A stretch of 21,529 bases of DNA, taken from contig PMHC01000179.1 of the NCBI GenBank assembly GCA_003156495.1, positions 1 to 21,529 of the forward strand, read 5' to 3'. The notes under the pieces were generated by a model. It saw nothing but the letters and a program-made list of their open reading frames with translations, searched no databases and was not told where the DNA came from. Of the stretch, positions 6,133 through 13,669 are shown piece by piece. Each line of letters begins with the position of its first letter. The stretch's first letter is position 1. This DNA is from Acidobacteriaceae bacterium (lineage in GTDB: Bacteria; Acidobacteriota; Terriglobia; Terriglobales; Acidobacteriaceae). Position numbers and translations under genes: made by a program.

Positions 6133-7503
6133 TTGCATCACTTGCAAACTACCATTTTGCAGAAAGGCTCGACTGTAAACCAGAACCGAAGTAATCAAAA
6201 TCCCCGGAAAATAATTTCGCTATTCCAATTAAATCAGCAATATATGGTCGGTCATACGCTTTCAATTACTGAAGTGCAACAGCGATCATACGAAGTATGC
6301 ATTGAGCGCAACGCTACAATAGTAGAAAATTGTGCGTGTCTCGGTTGGGCATGGTCTGTGCGCTTCTCAAGCAAAAACTATATGCGGAGTAGAGGCACAG
6401 CCTGCCGGTTCTGGAGGATCGAATCTAGAGTGGATGTCGAAAACAGTTTTCCGCAAGTCAGTAAAAACCGGACAAACGATCCACGAAACAAGGTGAGATG
6501 TGCTGGCTCCCTGCTACAGGAACTGTCCGAACTGGCGGTTAAACCGAACAGTTGGGCACGGTTAAAAGTGGCTGGCGTGCTATGGCGCGCGCTCACCAAT
6601 CTTTCCTGCAGTCACCGCGACGTTTTGGCGCTCGGAAAAAACCCCATCTATGCCGAGCATCTAAAAAACGATCCTCGATTCCTCTTCAAATACCTCACGC
6701 ACGACTATCTTGCCAGAAGCATGAGCGTGCCGGCGCGTGCCGCCTGTTTTGTTCATCACTATCGCCGGCTCAGCGCGATCTTGCCCGCCGGCTTGATCAA
6801 ACTACTTTTAGCCGAGGGAATCGAACTGGCCGCAATCGACGGGAACGGCCGCCGGTTTACGGTCGACATGGTTTACTCCTGGCCGAAGGATGAGATCGGC
6901 GCGGATAAAGAAGGCGAGTTATCTCTCAACCTGCGCATGGATGGAACCTTCGTCTATGTTCTGTCATTTTCGATCGTGCCCGGCCGCGCGATTGGCTGCA
7001 AGGCGCGGGATGTACTGTTGATTTCGCGACTGCAGGGTGAACGGGGCCGTTCGGAAACCGTAACTCAATTCTATAAGTCACTGCACTATCTCAAACCAGA
7101 TGCGCTGCTGATGGCGGCCCTGAGCGGAATAGGAAAAGCTTTCGGAATCGAGCGGATTGCCTGCGTGCGCGGACAGGATCAGACGGCCTACCAGAGTGAT
7201 CTCGACCATGATTTCCAGACGGCCTATGACGAATTCTTCAGCGCGCTTGGCGTGCCAACAAACGCGGCGGGATATTATGTGTCGCCAATTCCGCTTCCAG
7301 AAAAACCCCTCGAAGATATCCGGGGAGGAAAGCGGCAAAGATCGCGAGCCCGCAGAGCGATTAAGCAGCAAGTCAGCGAAGACGTGCATCTATTGCTGAA
7401 ATCATGGCGAGAGAGTAATTCTTATCCCCCAGTTACTGATTATGGTAAGTGCCCGATAGCTCCCGAGTCTGAAGTTCACATCAAAGCTGAGCTATCATCC
7501 TAA
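6133..7503 (+). CDS. VirK/YbjX (DUF535) family protein
   Basis: Coordinates give the longest open frame, 456 residues from a TTG. The recognisable DUF535 region covers about residues 150-415: DPRFLFKYLTHDYLARS, VPARAACFVHHYRRL, EGELSLNLRMDGTFVYVLSFSIVP, LHYLKPDALLMAALSGIGKAFGIERI, and the basic tail PLEDIRGGKRQRSRARR. Known members are VirK of Shigella (needed for proper surface display of the actin-tail protein IcsA) and YbjX of enterobacteria (linked to antimicrobial-peptide resistance); the biochemical activity is unknown. The true start is probably later. The first 99 codons are AT-richer and show no family resemblance, while a GTG at 6430 (residue 100) preceded by GGAGGA would give 357 residues, closer to the usual 320-330. 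No signal peptide or membrane helix is visible. Gene identity is firm, start uncertain. Confidence 0.85.
   Translation: MHHLQTTILQKGSTVNQNRSNQNPRKIISLFQLNQQYMVGHTLSITEVQQRSYEVCIERNATIVENCACLGWAWSVRFSSKNYMRSRGTACRFWRIESRVDVENSFPQVSKNRTNDPRNKVRCAGSLLQELSELAVKPNSWARLKVAGVLWRALTNLSCSHRDVLALGKNPIYAEHLKNDPRFLFKYLTHDYLARSMSVPARAACFVHHYRRLSAILPAGLIKLLLAEGIELAAIDGNGRRFTVDMVYSWPKDEIGADKEGELSLNLRMDGTFVYVLSFSIVPGRAIGCKARDVLLISRLQGERGRSETVTQFYKSLHYLKPDALLMAALSGIGKAFGIERIACVRGQDQTAYQSDLDHDFQTAYDEFFSALGVPTNAAGYYVSPIPLPEKPLEDIRGGKRQRSRARRAIKQQVSEDVHLLLKSWRESNSYPPVTDYGKCPIAPESEVHIKAELSS
6287..6299. repeat. Inverted repeat with nearby repeated TCATACG upstream of the VirK-like coding core
   Basis: CATAC-GAA-GTATG is a perfect 5+3+5 inverted repeat. 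The heptamer TCATACG occurs here (6286-6292) and again at 6252-6258, 34 bases apart. If the gene starts at 6430, this AT-rich stretch would be upstream DNA and these could be regulator sites. Confidence 0.3.
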
Positions 7504-7562
7504 GCAAAGTTTGCCACGGATTTTAACTCCGTAACCGCTTAATTTTGTGCCATCGAGGGTAC

Positions 7563-7588
7563 CCCAGGTCTCAATTTTGAAACCTGGG
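7563..7588. repeat. Hairpin between convergent virK-like gene and murQ
   Basis: CCCAGGT (7563-7569) pairs with ACCTGGG (7582-7588); three more pairs (TCA/TGA) can form inside after one mismatch. No T-run follows on either strand, so it is not a standard intrinsic terminator, but it is the only notable structure in the 148-base convergent gap 7504-7651 apart from a 5-bp ACGGA/TCCGT repeat at 7516-7532. Confidence 0.4.
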
Positions 7589-7651
7589 ATCGCACCTTAT
7601 CAAGAATCGAAATCGTCCGGTCAAAGACCTGGCGAACTTCAGATTCATACT

Positions 7652-8542
7652 TCAGCTTCCCATGGCTTTGCGGACATTGCCCTGCGACAACCGCAGTCGC
7701 CGCTGAGCCTCGCGCTTGCTCACCTTTGCGCGCAACATAACCAGCGCCACGGCCACCTTCATATCGGCCTTCTTCAACGTCGTTTCGGCCTCCTCCCAAC
7801 TAACCTTTGCGACCCGCTGCACAATAGAAATTCCGCGCTCGTTCAGCTTTTCGTTGCTGGTATTCAGGTTCACCATCAGATTGCCGTACACGTAGCCAAG
7901 ACGGGCCATCGCGCCGGTCGTCAGCATATTGCAGATAAGTTTTTCCGCAGTCCCGGCCTTCAGCCGCGTTGACCCGGCCAGTATCTCGGGCCCCACCTCG
8001 GCCTCAATGGCGACCTGCGCTACCTCGGCCAGTTCCGAGCCTTCGTTGCAAATAATCGCAACCGTCGCCGCCCCTTTTTTCGCCGCGTATTGCAAGGCCG
8101 CAACCGTGTAGGGCGTGCGTCCGCTGGCGGCCAGTCCGACAACCACATCTTTCTTGCCCGGCCGGCGCGCCGCCATGTCGTGGACGCCGCCTTCGCGCGA
8201 ATCCTCGCTGGCCTCGCTGGCTTGGGTTAAAGCCCGCTCGCCGCCTGCAATCATATATTGGATCGTCTTCGGGTCCGTTCCAAAGGTCGGTGGGCACTCC
8301 GAAGCATCTAGCGCGCCGATCCTTCCGCTCGTCCCGCTGCCTACATAAATCAGCCTGCCGCCTTGCGCAAGGTGCGTTTGGATCAGATCCACCGCCTTGG
8401 CGATCGCGGGTAACGCGCGGTGCACCGCGCGCACCACATGTGCATCCTGCCGGTTCATGAGGCTGACGACTTCCAGCGCACTTAGTTTGTCCAAATCCGC
8501 GGACGCGCGATTTTGGCGCTCCGTTTTTAGTCGGCTTAGCAT
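7652..8542 (-). CDS. murQ: N-acetylmuramic acid 6-phosphate etherase
   Basis: MurQ cleaves the D-lactyl ether of MurNAc-6-phosphate to give GlcNAc-6-phosphate and D-lactate in the cytosol, the committed step of MurNAc salvage. The 296-residue protein matches the family along its length: GGRLIYVGSGTSGRIGALD (residues 61-79) is the SIS sugar-isomerase phosphate loop, E82 in SECPPT and E113 in SEDSREGGV correspond to the two catalytic glutamates of the Escherichia coli enzyme, and LAASGRTPYT, STRLKAGTAEKL and GNLMVNLNTSNEKL are all conserved. The ATG at 8542 follows AGGAGAG, which overlaps the stop region of the symporter gene 12 bases upstream, so the two are co-transcribed and probably translationally coupled. 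It is the last gene of the salvage block. Confidence 0.97.
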   Translation of the reverse strand: MLSRLKTERQNRASADLDKLSALEVVSLMNRQDAHVVRAVHRALPAIAKAVDLIQTHLAQGGRLIYVGSGTSGRIGALDASECPPTFGTDPKTIQYMIAGGERALTQASEASEDSREGGVHDMAARRPGKKDVVVGLAASGRTPYTVAALQYAAKKGAATVAIICNEGSELAEVAQVAIEAEVGPEILAGSTRLKAGTAEKLICNMLTTGAMARLGYVYGNLMVNLNTSNEKLNERGISIVQRVAKVSWEEAETTLKKADMKVAVALVMLRAKVSKREAQRRLRLSQGNVRKAMGS

Positions 8543-8554
8543 TGCCGCTCTCTC

Positions 8555-10045
8555 CTATTCATTAATTAAAGTTGCAATTTCGCTCGTTGCCGTTCGGCGC
8601 AAAAAAAAGCTAGCGCAATAGCCGATCGCAAACGTGGCTATACTACCCAAAACGACATACCAGGTAAAGGGAATCCGCGTAAATCTCCACAAGTACAAAT
8701 TCAGCATCAGGCCGCAGATCATGCCGACCATGGCTCCTTTCTCCGAAGCTCTGTGCGTGATCACGCCCAAAAGAAAGACGCCCAGCAGCGACCCATAAGC
8801 CACCGATGTAATCGACAACCCGACTTCGAGAACTCTGCCGCCACCCCGCGCCGCTATAGCGAGCACAAACAGTATGGCAGCCCATCCAACCGTGACTGCG
8901 CGCGACCAGAAAATTTTGCGCTGCTCGGTGGCATGGGGCTTTATCCGCGAATAAAAATCCACAATCGTGGTTGATGAAAGAGAATAGAGCGCCCCACCAA
9001 GTTGCGCCATCGCCGAAGCCAGAATCGCCGCGATCAGCAGTCCGCTGAATCCATGTGGCATGCGCGTCACAATAAAGATTGGAAAGATCGTATCCGAACG
9101 GGTGAAGGCGACCTGCGGCGGGTTCAACTTATAAAACACATATAACAAAGACCCGATAAACAGGAACAAAGCAAACTGGAACAGGATGATAACGCCGCTT
9201 CCCAACAGCGCCTTCTGCGCCTGCCGCGCGTTCTTTGAAGACAGCAAGCGCTGCACGAACAGTTGATCGGTGCCGTGCGTCGCCGTCGTTAAAAATGTTC
9301 CACCGATCACTCCCGACCAGAAAGTATAAGTAACATGGAAATCCAAGGAGAAATCAAATACGCGGAACTTACCCGCCGCCATGGCAATGCCGCTTACCGT
9401 ATGCCAGTCGCACTGCACTAAGTGCAATATGGTGAAAAGGCCAACTATGGTGCCCGCCAGATAGATGCATAACTGTACGACATCGGTCCAAATCACCGCC
9501 TCCATGCCGCCCTTGAGGCTATAAAGCAACGTGAGAACCGTAACCAGAGCGATGGCGATTACGTCGCGGGCCAGCGCGTTATAGCCGCTGAGAAGCCCCG
9601 TTAGCGCAATCCCCACCACAATTGCCATGGCCAGTACGCGCACGCCTTCGGCCGCGGCGCGCATAATCAGGAACAAGCCAGCCGTCAGCGTTCGCAGCTT
9701 GTTACCGAATCGCCGCTCGATAAGCTGATAGGCCGTAACCAAATCGCCACGAAGATAGTGCGGAATCAACAGTACGCAAATAACTACACGGCCCACCAAA
9801 TAGCCGATTACTAGCTGCAAAAATCCGAAGTTGGAATCATAGGCCATTCCTGGAACGCTGATGATCGTCAACGTACTGGTTTCCGCCACGGCAATCGAAA
9901 GCGCAATCGCCCACCATGGAATAGTACGTCCAGCCAAGAAATAACCCTTGAGTGAATTTTGTCGCTTGCGAAAATGCTGCCCGAATAGCGTGACGCCAGC
10001 CAAATAGATGCCGATCACCGCCACGTCGAATAAATTGAGTCCCAT
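8555..10045 (-). CDS. Sodium:solute symporter (SSS family), probable MurNAc or muropeptide-sugar importer
   Basis: A 496-residue inner-membrane protein with about 13 hydrophobic segments and the SSS fold. Visible family features are LAGRTIPWWAIALSIAVAETST near the first core helices, GMAYDSNFGFLQLVIGYLVGR, YSLKGGMEAVIWTDVVQ (strongly SSS-like, helix 5 region), and ALYSLSSTTIVDFYSR, where the paired serines and threonine in core helix 8 correspond to the Na2 site. The substrate is inferred from position: it is directly upstream of and coupled to murQ and 58 bases downstream of a DUF1343 gene, so N-acetylmuramic acid or a small disaccharide is likely. Because this is not a PTS permease like MurP, sugar would enter unphosphorylated and need a kinase. 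The ATG at 10045 has GGAG 12 bases upstream, a little far. Confidence 0.9.
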   Translation of the reverse strand: MGLNLFDVAVIGIYLAGVTLFGQHFRKRQNSLKGYFLAGRTIPWWAIALSIAVAETSTLTIISVPGMAYDSNFGFLQLVIGYLVGRVVICVLLIPHYLRGDLVTAYQLIERRFGNKLRTLTAGLFLIMRAAAEGVRVLAMAIVVGIALTGLLSGYNALARDVIAIALVTVLTLLYSLKGGMEAVIWTDVVQLCIYLAGTIVGLFTILHLVQCDWHTVSGIAMAAGKFRVFDFSLDFHVTYTFWSGVIGGTFLTTATHGTDQLFVQRLLSSKNARQAQKALLGSGVIILFQFALFLFIGSLLYVFYKLNPPQVAFTRSDTIFPIFIVTRMPHGFSGLLIAAILASAMAQLGGALYSLSSTTIVDFYSRIKPHATEQRKIFWSRAVTVGWAAILFVLAIAARGGGRVLEVGLSITSVAYGSLLGVFLLGVITHRASEKGAMVGMICGLMLNLYLWRFTRIPFTWYVVLGSIATFAIGYCASFFLRRTATSEIATLINE

Positions 10046-10103
10046 GCTGATTTCTAACTCCTAGCCGTACTGCTCCGCGAACTGCTTACCGTAGCCACCG
10101 ACT

Positions 10104-11279
10104 TTACTCGTAAAGCAGGTAAGGCGCGATTTGTTCTTTCCATTGCGCGCAATCAAGCAAAAATTTCGCGGTTTCGCAAAATGCATTCCACTGCAGATCG
10201 AAGAGCGACTCTGCGTCCGCTATGCCAAGTAGCCTATCCAGATGCTTTTCTCCGGTCGGATTTACATGCGTCGGATAGGTCGCCCAGCGAAAGTTATCCA
10301 AGTGTAGGTCACGAATAAGTTTGATCAAAGCTATGCCGGCAAAAACCGGCCGAACGTATCGCGTCTCCGTTGCATGCAGCATGATTCCATTGCAAGCCTG
10401 GCCCTGATATTTTGCAGCGTCTGGAGCAAATGTGATTGCCCTCGCCGTAATTCCCGGCAATTGCAGGCGATTGAATTCATCTGCGACCTCTTGGGCGTGC
10501 ATCCAGGGTGCCCCCAGCACACGAAACGCCATAGCCGTTCCCCTGCCTTCACTTAAATTCGTAGCCTCCGACAGGCATAACCCAGGATAAAGAAGACAGG
10601 CTTCCGCGCTCGCAATCGCAGGCGAGGTCGGCACAAACGAACTCGCCCAATCGTGATAAAACATCTTCCGCGACCAACCGTTGGCGCTTATTACGCGCAA
10701 ATCGAGATCTTTAATTTTCGTCCCTGCCCAGAATCGCGCCAGTTCGCCTATAGTGCATGAATGGCGAAGCGGTATATTCCACCGACCGATAAAGGATGCG
10801 CAGCTTTCGTCGGTAAGCCCAGGGCCTTCGGCTAAGTCCATCGCGCCAGAGATCGGATTCGGCCTGTCGAGAACAATAAGCGTTTTTCCACTCTCCGCGC
10901 AGGCCTCCATGACATAGGTCATGGTCCATAGGTACGTGTAACATCGGCAACCGACATCGGGTAAATCAACGAGTACGATGTCAATATCTTGTAAGTCCTC
11001 GGCGGATGGTTTAAGGCTAACGCCATACAAGCTCTTGACCGGCAATCCAGTAAGCAAATCCATACCGTCTACCATTGCCTGACCGTCCGCGCCGGCAGTC
11101 TGCAGGCCATGCTCAGGTGAAAACAAGCGTGTAACTTGAAAGCCGCGACCAAGCAGTGCTTGTCGCGATGGCAGATACGAAGAAGTGCAAGCCGCATGAT
11201 TGGTCACGAGTGCAATTCGAGCGTTACGCATAGGCGGCGCTTCGTTCAAATAACGGTCAATGCCAAATTGCACGCTCAC
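10104..11279 (-). CDS. namZ: DUF1343 exo-beta-N-acetylmuramidase, cytoplasmic paralogue
   Basis: A 391-residue member of DUF1343, the family of Bacillus subtilis NamZ (YbbC), which removes MurNAc from the non-reducing end of peptidoglycan chains and of MurNAc-GlcNAc. Hallmarks present: TNHAA (26-30), FSPEHG (53-58, with the conserved Glu56-His57 pair), VDLPDVGCRCYTY, LDRPNPISG (137-145), YPGLCLSEATNLSEGRGT (231-248) and GAPWMHAQEV. There is no signal peptide: the protein begins directly with the domain (MSVQFGIDRYLNEAPP), so it should act in the cytosol on imported disaccharide. The start is GTG at 11279, six bases after AGGAG. It is followed 58 bases later by the symporter gene. Many family members are exported, so a cytoplasmic location is an inference from the absent leader. 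Confidence 0.92.
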   Translation of the reverse strand: MSVQFGIDRYLNEAPPMRNARIALVTNHAACTSSYLPSRQALLGRGFQVTRLFSPEHGLQTAGADGQAMVDGMDLLTGLPVKSLYGVSLKPSAEDLQDIDIVLVDLPDVGCRCYTYLWTMTYVMEACAESGKTLIVLDRPNPISGAMDLAEGPGLTDESCASFIGRWNIPLRHSCTIGELARFWAGTKIKDLDLRVISANGWSRKMFYHDWASSFVPTSPAIASAEACLLYPGLCLSEATNLSEGRGTAMAFRVLGAPWMHAQEVADEFNRLQLPGITARAITFAPDAAKYQGQACNGIMLHATETRYVRPVFAGIALIKLIRDLHLDNFRWATYPTHVNPTGEKHLDRLLGIADAESLFDLQWNAFCETAKFLLDCAQWKEQIAPYLLYE

Positions 11280-11377
11280 TTACGTCTCCTAATCACGTCA
11301 AGCGCTATTCGCACGCGCCAAACTCTATTACACCCACCATGCGCAGCCTTCTGCTCGCCATGCGGCAGAATCGGCTC

Positions 11378-12133
11378 TTACTCCCTGGTAGCGCTGAATG
11401 TCGCTTTATAGCAATTTCCCGGATAGCAAGTAACGGAATATTCAATGGGAACTTCTTGCGTGGAATAACTTCTGCGATTGATCACTAGCAGCGGACTTCC
11501 CACGCCGACATTCAACAATTCCGCCTGCTCGCGTGTGGCCGCGCCTGCCATAATTTCAGAAAGGCATCGCAACAGCTTCACGCCATAGGCATCCTCCATT
11601 ACTTGATAAAGCGATTCGGACTTCCATTCGTATTGATCCAAACCGCGAAATAGCCGGTGCGGCACCTGCACCATTTCAATAGCCAGCGGCGTCGCATCGC
11701 TATAGCGCAAGCGCTTCATCTCGTAGACAAGCTCTCCATCCTCCAACGCCAACGCTGCCTGCGCCGTATGATTGGGCGGCCCGATTCTAACCCCAAGCAG
11801 CTTCGACGACGGAACGCCACCGCGCGCCTTCACCTCTTCGCTAAAGCTCGACATACCTGCGATCTTTTTCTCGATCCGACCGCCAAGCGCATAGGTTCCT
11901 ACGCCTCGTTTGGTTTCGATGTACCCCTTGCGCTCAAGTACGCCATACGCCTGCCGCAATGTCATTTTGCTGACGCCGATGTGCTCGCTTAATACCTGCG
12001 CCGGCGGTAACAGAGCGCCAGGCGTAATTGACTTGTTTTCGATGGCCGCCTGAATCTGATTTGCAATTTGCAAATAGATGGGCTGCGGATCGCGTTTATT
12101 AACTCGGAATGAATACAATGGCTCGCTCAACAT
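11378..12133 (-). CDS. GntR-family regulator with UTRA domain (HutC subfamily)
   Basis: A 251-residue repressor-type protein. Residues about 15-83 are the GntR winged helix-turn-helix (PIYLQIANQI, LLPPAQVLSEHIGVSKMTLRQAYGVLERKGYIETKRGVGTYA); residues about 103-245 form the UTRA effector domain (LALEDGELVYEMKRLRY, ALYQV-like SESLYQVMEDAYGV, SPLLVINRRSYSTQEVPIEYSVTCYPG). Relatives such as NagR/YvoA and DasR sense phosphorylated amino sugars, so GlcNAc-6-phosphate or MurNAc-6-phosphate is a reasonable effector guess. The ATG at 12133 is chosen because GGAGAAAG precedes it; the frame is open to a GTG at 12196 but the extra 21 residues have no family match. It sits between the two namZ genes and probably controls the block; a candidate operator is in the receptor promoter at 17023-17036. 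Confidence 0.93.
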   Translation of the reverse strand: MLSEPLYSFRVNKRDPQPIYLQIANQIQAAIENKSITPGALLPPAQVLSEHIGVSKMTLRQAYGVLERKGYIETKRGVGTYALGGRIEKKIAGMSSFSEEVKARGGVPSSKLLGVRIGPPNHTAQAALALEDGELVYEMKRLRYSDATPLAIEMVQVPHRLFRGLDQYEWKSESLYQVMEDAYGVKLLRCLSEIMAGAATREQAELLNVGVGSPLLVINRRSYSTQEVPIEYSVTCYPGNCYKATFSATRE

Positions 12134-12213
12134 TTCTTTCTCCATCTGCGAATTTATAAATGCGTCTTTCCTTATTTGTACGGGACTAAAGTTCACCGAC
12201 CTATCCGCCGGTT

Positions 12214-12241
12214 ATTATGATGCACGGACTATAACCCGCAA
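12214..12241 (-). promoter_or_regulatory. Candidate promoter of the gntR gene
   Basis: Reading the minus strand, TTGCGG (12241-12236) is followed after 16 bases by CATAAT (12219-12214), a good -10 with a weak -35. It lies about 80 bases upstream of the gntR ATG. The arms GTTAT and ATAAC also form an inverted repeat across the spacer. Suggestive only. Confidence 0.35.
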
Positions 12242-12292
12242 ATTGAAATTACACCGCGCCGCGATATGAGTCCACTAGCTTGCATATGTTTG

Positions 12293-13555
12293 TCACCTGT
12301 AGAGCAGCGCTGCTGCACGACCTTGCTTGAATCGGGCCAAATCTTGCTCACCTTGCGCGGCGGCGCTTCTGGGGTCTTTTCCCTGTTTTATGGCATCGAT
12401 CACCGGACTGTTCAACAATAACTTGTCTACTGGATCAAGTTGAAATGTATCAGGATAGAGCTTGACTAAAGCTGCTGCTACTTCGATGCCCAACTCCGGG
12501 GCATCAAGTTGATCCCGGTTGGTGACGAAAAATTCAACTCCTTGGCACAACTCGCCATGAAAGGGATAGTTCAACCCTGGCGTAAATCGTATGGGGATCA
12601 AGCTAATTCCTGGAATCTTGCGCGCATTCAAGTAAGCTGCCACTTTTACTCCGTCCATCCAGGGAGCGCCGATTACCTCGAATGGCGTATCTGTACCTCG
12701 GCCTACACTTAGGTTTGTGCGCTCGAGAAGCCCTAGGCCTGGATATAAGATCGCGGCGCGCAGGCTGCGCAGATTCGGCGATGGATTCGTCCAAGGCAGT
12801 CCAGTTTCGTCAAACCACTCGGCGCGCTTCCATCCGCGCATGCGCACTACAGTCAGGCGAGTATTGAAGTGATGCACTTGATTGAAATAGGTTGCTAACT
12901 CACCCATCGTCATGCCATGACGGACTGGCTCGGAGATGTAATTGATGTAGTCCTCCCGACCGGGCGTAGAAACCGGACCTTCAACGGCAATGCCATTTAT
13001 TGGATTCGGCCGGTCGAGCACGATTACTTCCAGGTTGGTTCCCGCGGCTGCTTCTACAAAATACCCTACGACCGTTTCATAGGTGTAAAAGTGAACGCCC
13101 GCATCCTGCAAATCAATTACCACCGCATCCAGATTCGCCAGTTGCTCTTTGCTGGGACGCCGTTGCGCATCGGTCGCGCCAAATAAGCTGGTTACCTGCA
13201 AGCCTGTTGCCTGGTCGCGATCGTTCAGTATCTCCGTCTGGTCAAGCGCGCCGCGAATGCCGTGCTCTGGACTGAATAGCTTCACGAGATCGAAGCCTTT
13301 AACCTCATGCGTGGCATCTTTTGCCAGGATATCAATCGTGCGACGCCCGTGGATATCGAGTCCCGTATGGTTGGTCATCAGCGCAATCCGCAGATGGTCG
13401 TTATGTTTCGCCGCAAGCTCTTTGAAGGCTGAAAAATGATCCTGCTCGAGTACGTCGATACCGTTGAGGACTTGCGCATGACTGCAAGCCACCATCGCGC
13501 CCAAGAGCATAATCAGCGTGAACCATTTCTGCTTTTGTATTGAACGAATACTCAT
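12293..13555 (-). CDS. namZ: DUF1343 exo-beta-N-acetylmuramidase, secreted paralogue
   Basis: A 420-residue second NamZ-family protein, expected to release MurNAc from the non-reducing ends of peptidoglycan fragments. It has an N-terminal export signal (KQKWFTLIMLLGAMVACSHA, cleavage likely after residue 27). A cysteine at 24 after MVA is close to, but not a strict, lipobox, so a lipoprotein is possible. Family motifs: MTNHTG (60-65), FSPEHG (94-99), IDLQDAGVHFYTYE (148-160), LDRPNPING (180-188), YPGLGLLERTNLSVGRGT (271-288) and PFEVIGAPWMDG. It should act in the periplasm or on the cell surface, upstream of uptake. The start ATG at 13555 has AGGA ten bases before it. It follows the receptor gene, but an intrinsic terminator lies between them, so it needs its own promoter or read-through. 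Confidence 0.92.
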   Translation of the reverse strand: MSIRSIQKQKWFTLIMLLGAMVACSHAQVLNGIDVLEQDHFSAFKELAAKHNDHLRIALMTNHTGLDIHGRRTIDILAKDATHEVKGFDLVKLFSPEHGIRGALDQTEILNDRDQATGLQVTSLFGATDAQRRPSKEQLANLDAVVIDLQDAGVHFYTYETVVGYFVEAAAGTNLEVIVLDRPNPINGIAVEGPVSTPGREDYINYISEPVRHGMTMGELATYFNQVHHFNTRLTVVRMRGWKRAEWFDETGLPWTNPSPNLRSLRAAILYPGLGLLERTNLSVGRGTDTPFEVIGAPWMDGVKVAAYLNARKIPGISLIPIRFTPGLNYPFHGELCQGVEFFVTNRDQLDAPELGIEVAAALVKLYPDTFQLDPVDKLLLNSPVIDAIKQGKDPRSAAAQGEQDLARFKQGRAAALLYR

Positions 13556-13591
13556 TTCGCGGTTGTCCTATCGCCTATATTTCTTTGTGCT

Positions 13592-13601
13592 ATGCGCGCA
13601 T
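13592..13601. repeat. Perfect 10-bp palindrome upstream of secreted namZ
   Basis: ATGCGCGCAT is a perfect palindrome in the short gap between the receptor terminator and the namZ start at 13555. It may be an operator or chance in GC-rich DNA; no clean promoter could be fitted around it. Confidence 0.25.
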
Positions 13602-13610
13602 GTTATTTGC

Positions 13611-13660
13611 AAAAATTGCCCTACGCCGCAGCCTTGATGAATTAAGGTTACGGCGCAGGG
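13611..13660 (-). terminator. Intrinsic terminator after the TonB-dependent receptor gene
   Basis: On the minus strand CCCTGCGCCG (13660-13651) pairs with CGGCGTAGGG (13628-13619) with one G-U pair; CCTT/AAGG can pair inside the loop. CAATTTTT follows (T-run 13615-13611). The hairpin begins 10 bases after the receptor stop, so receptor transcripts should mostly end before namZ. Confidence 0.75.
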
Positions 13661-13669
13661 CTGAGTGAG

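Noticed and set aside
5795..6178. 127-residue plus-strand frame opposite the small charged gene
   Set aside because: Arg/Ser/Pro-rich with no ribosome site or domain; the minus-strand 42-residue frame has a better start context.
7563..7588. Hairpin considered as an intrinsic terminator for the convergent genes
   Set aside because: Neither side carries a T-run, so it is listed only as an inverted repeat.
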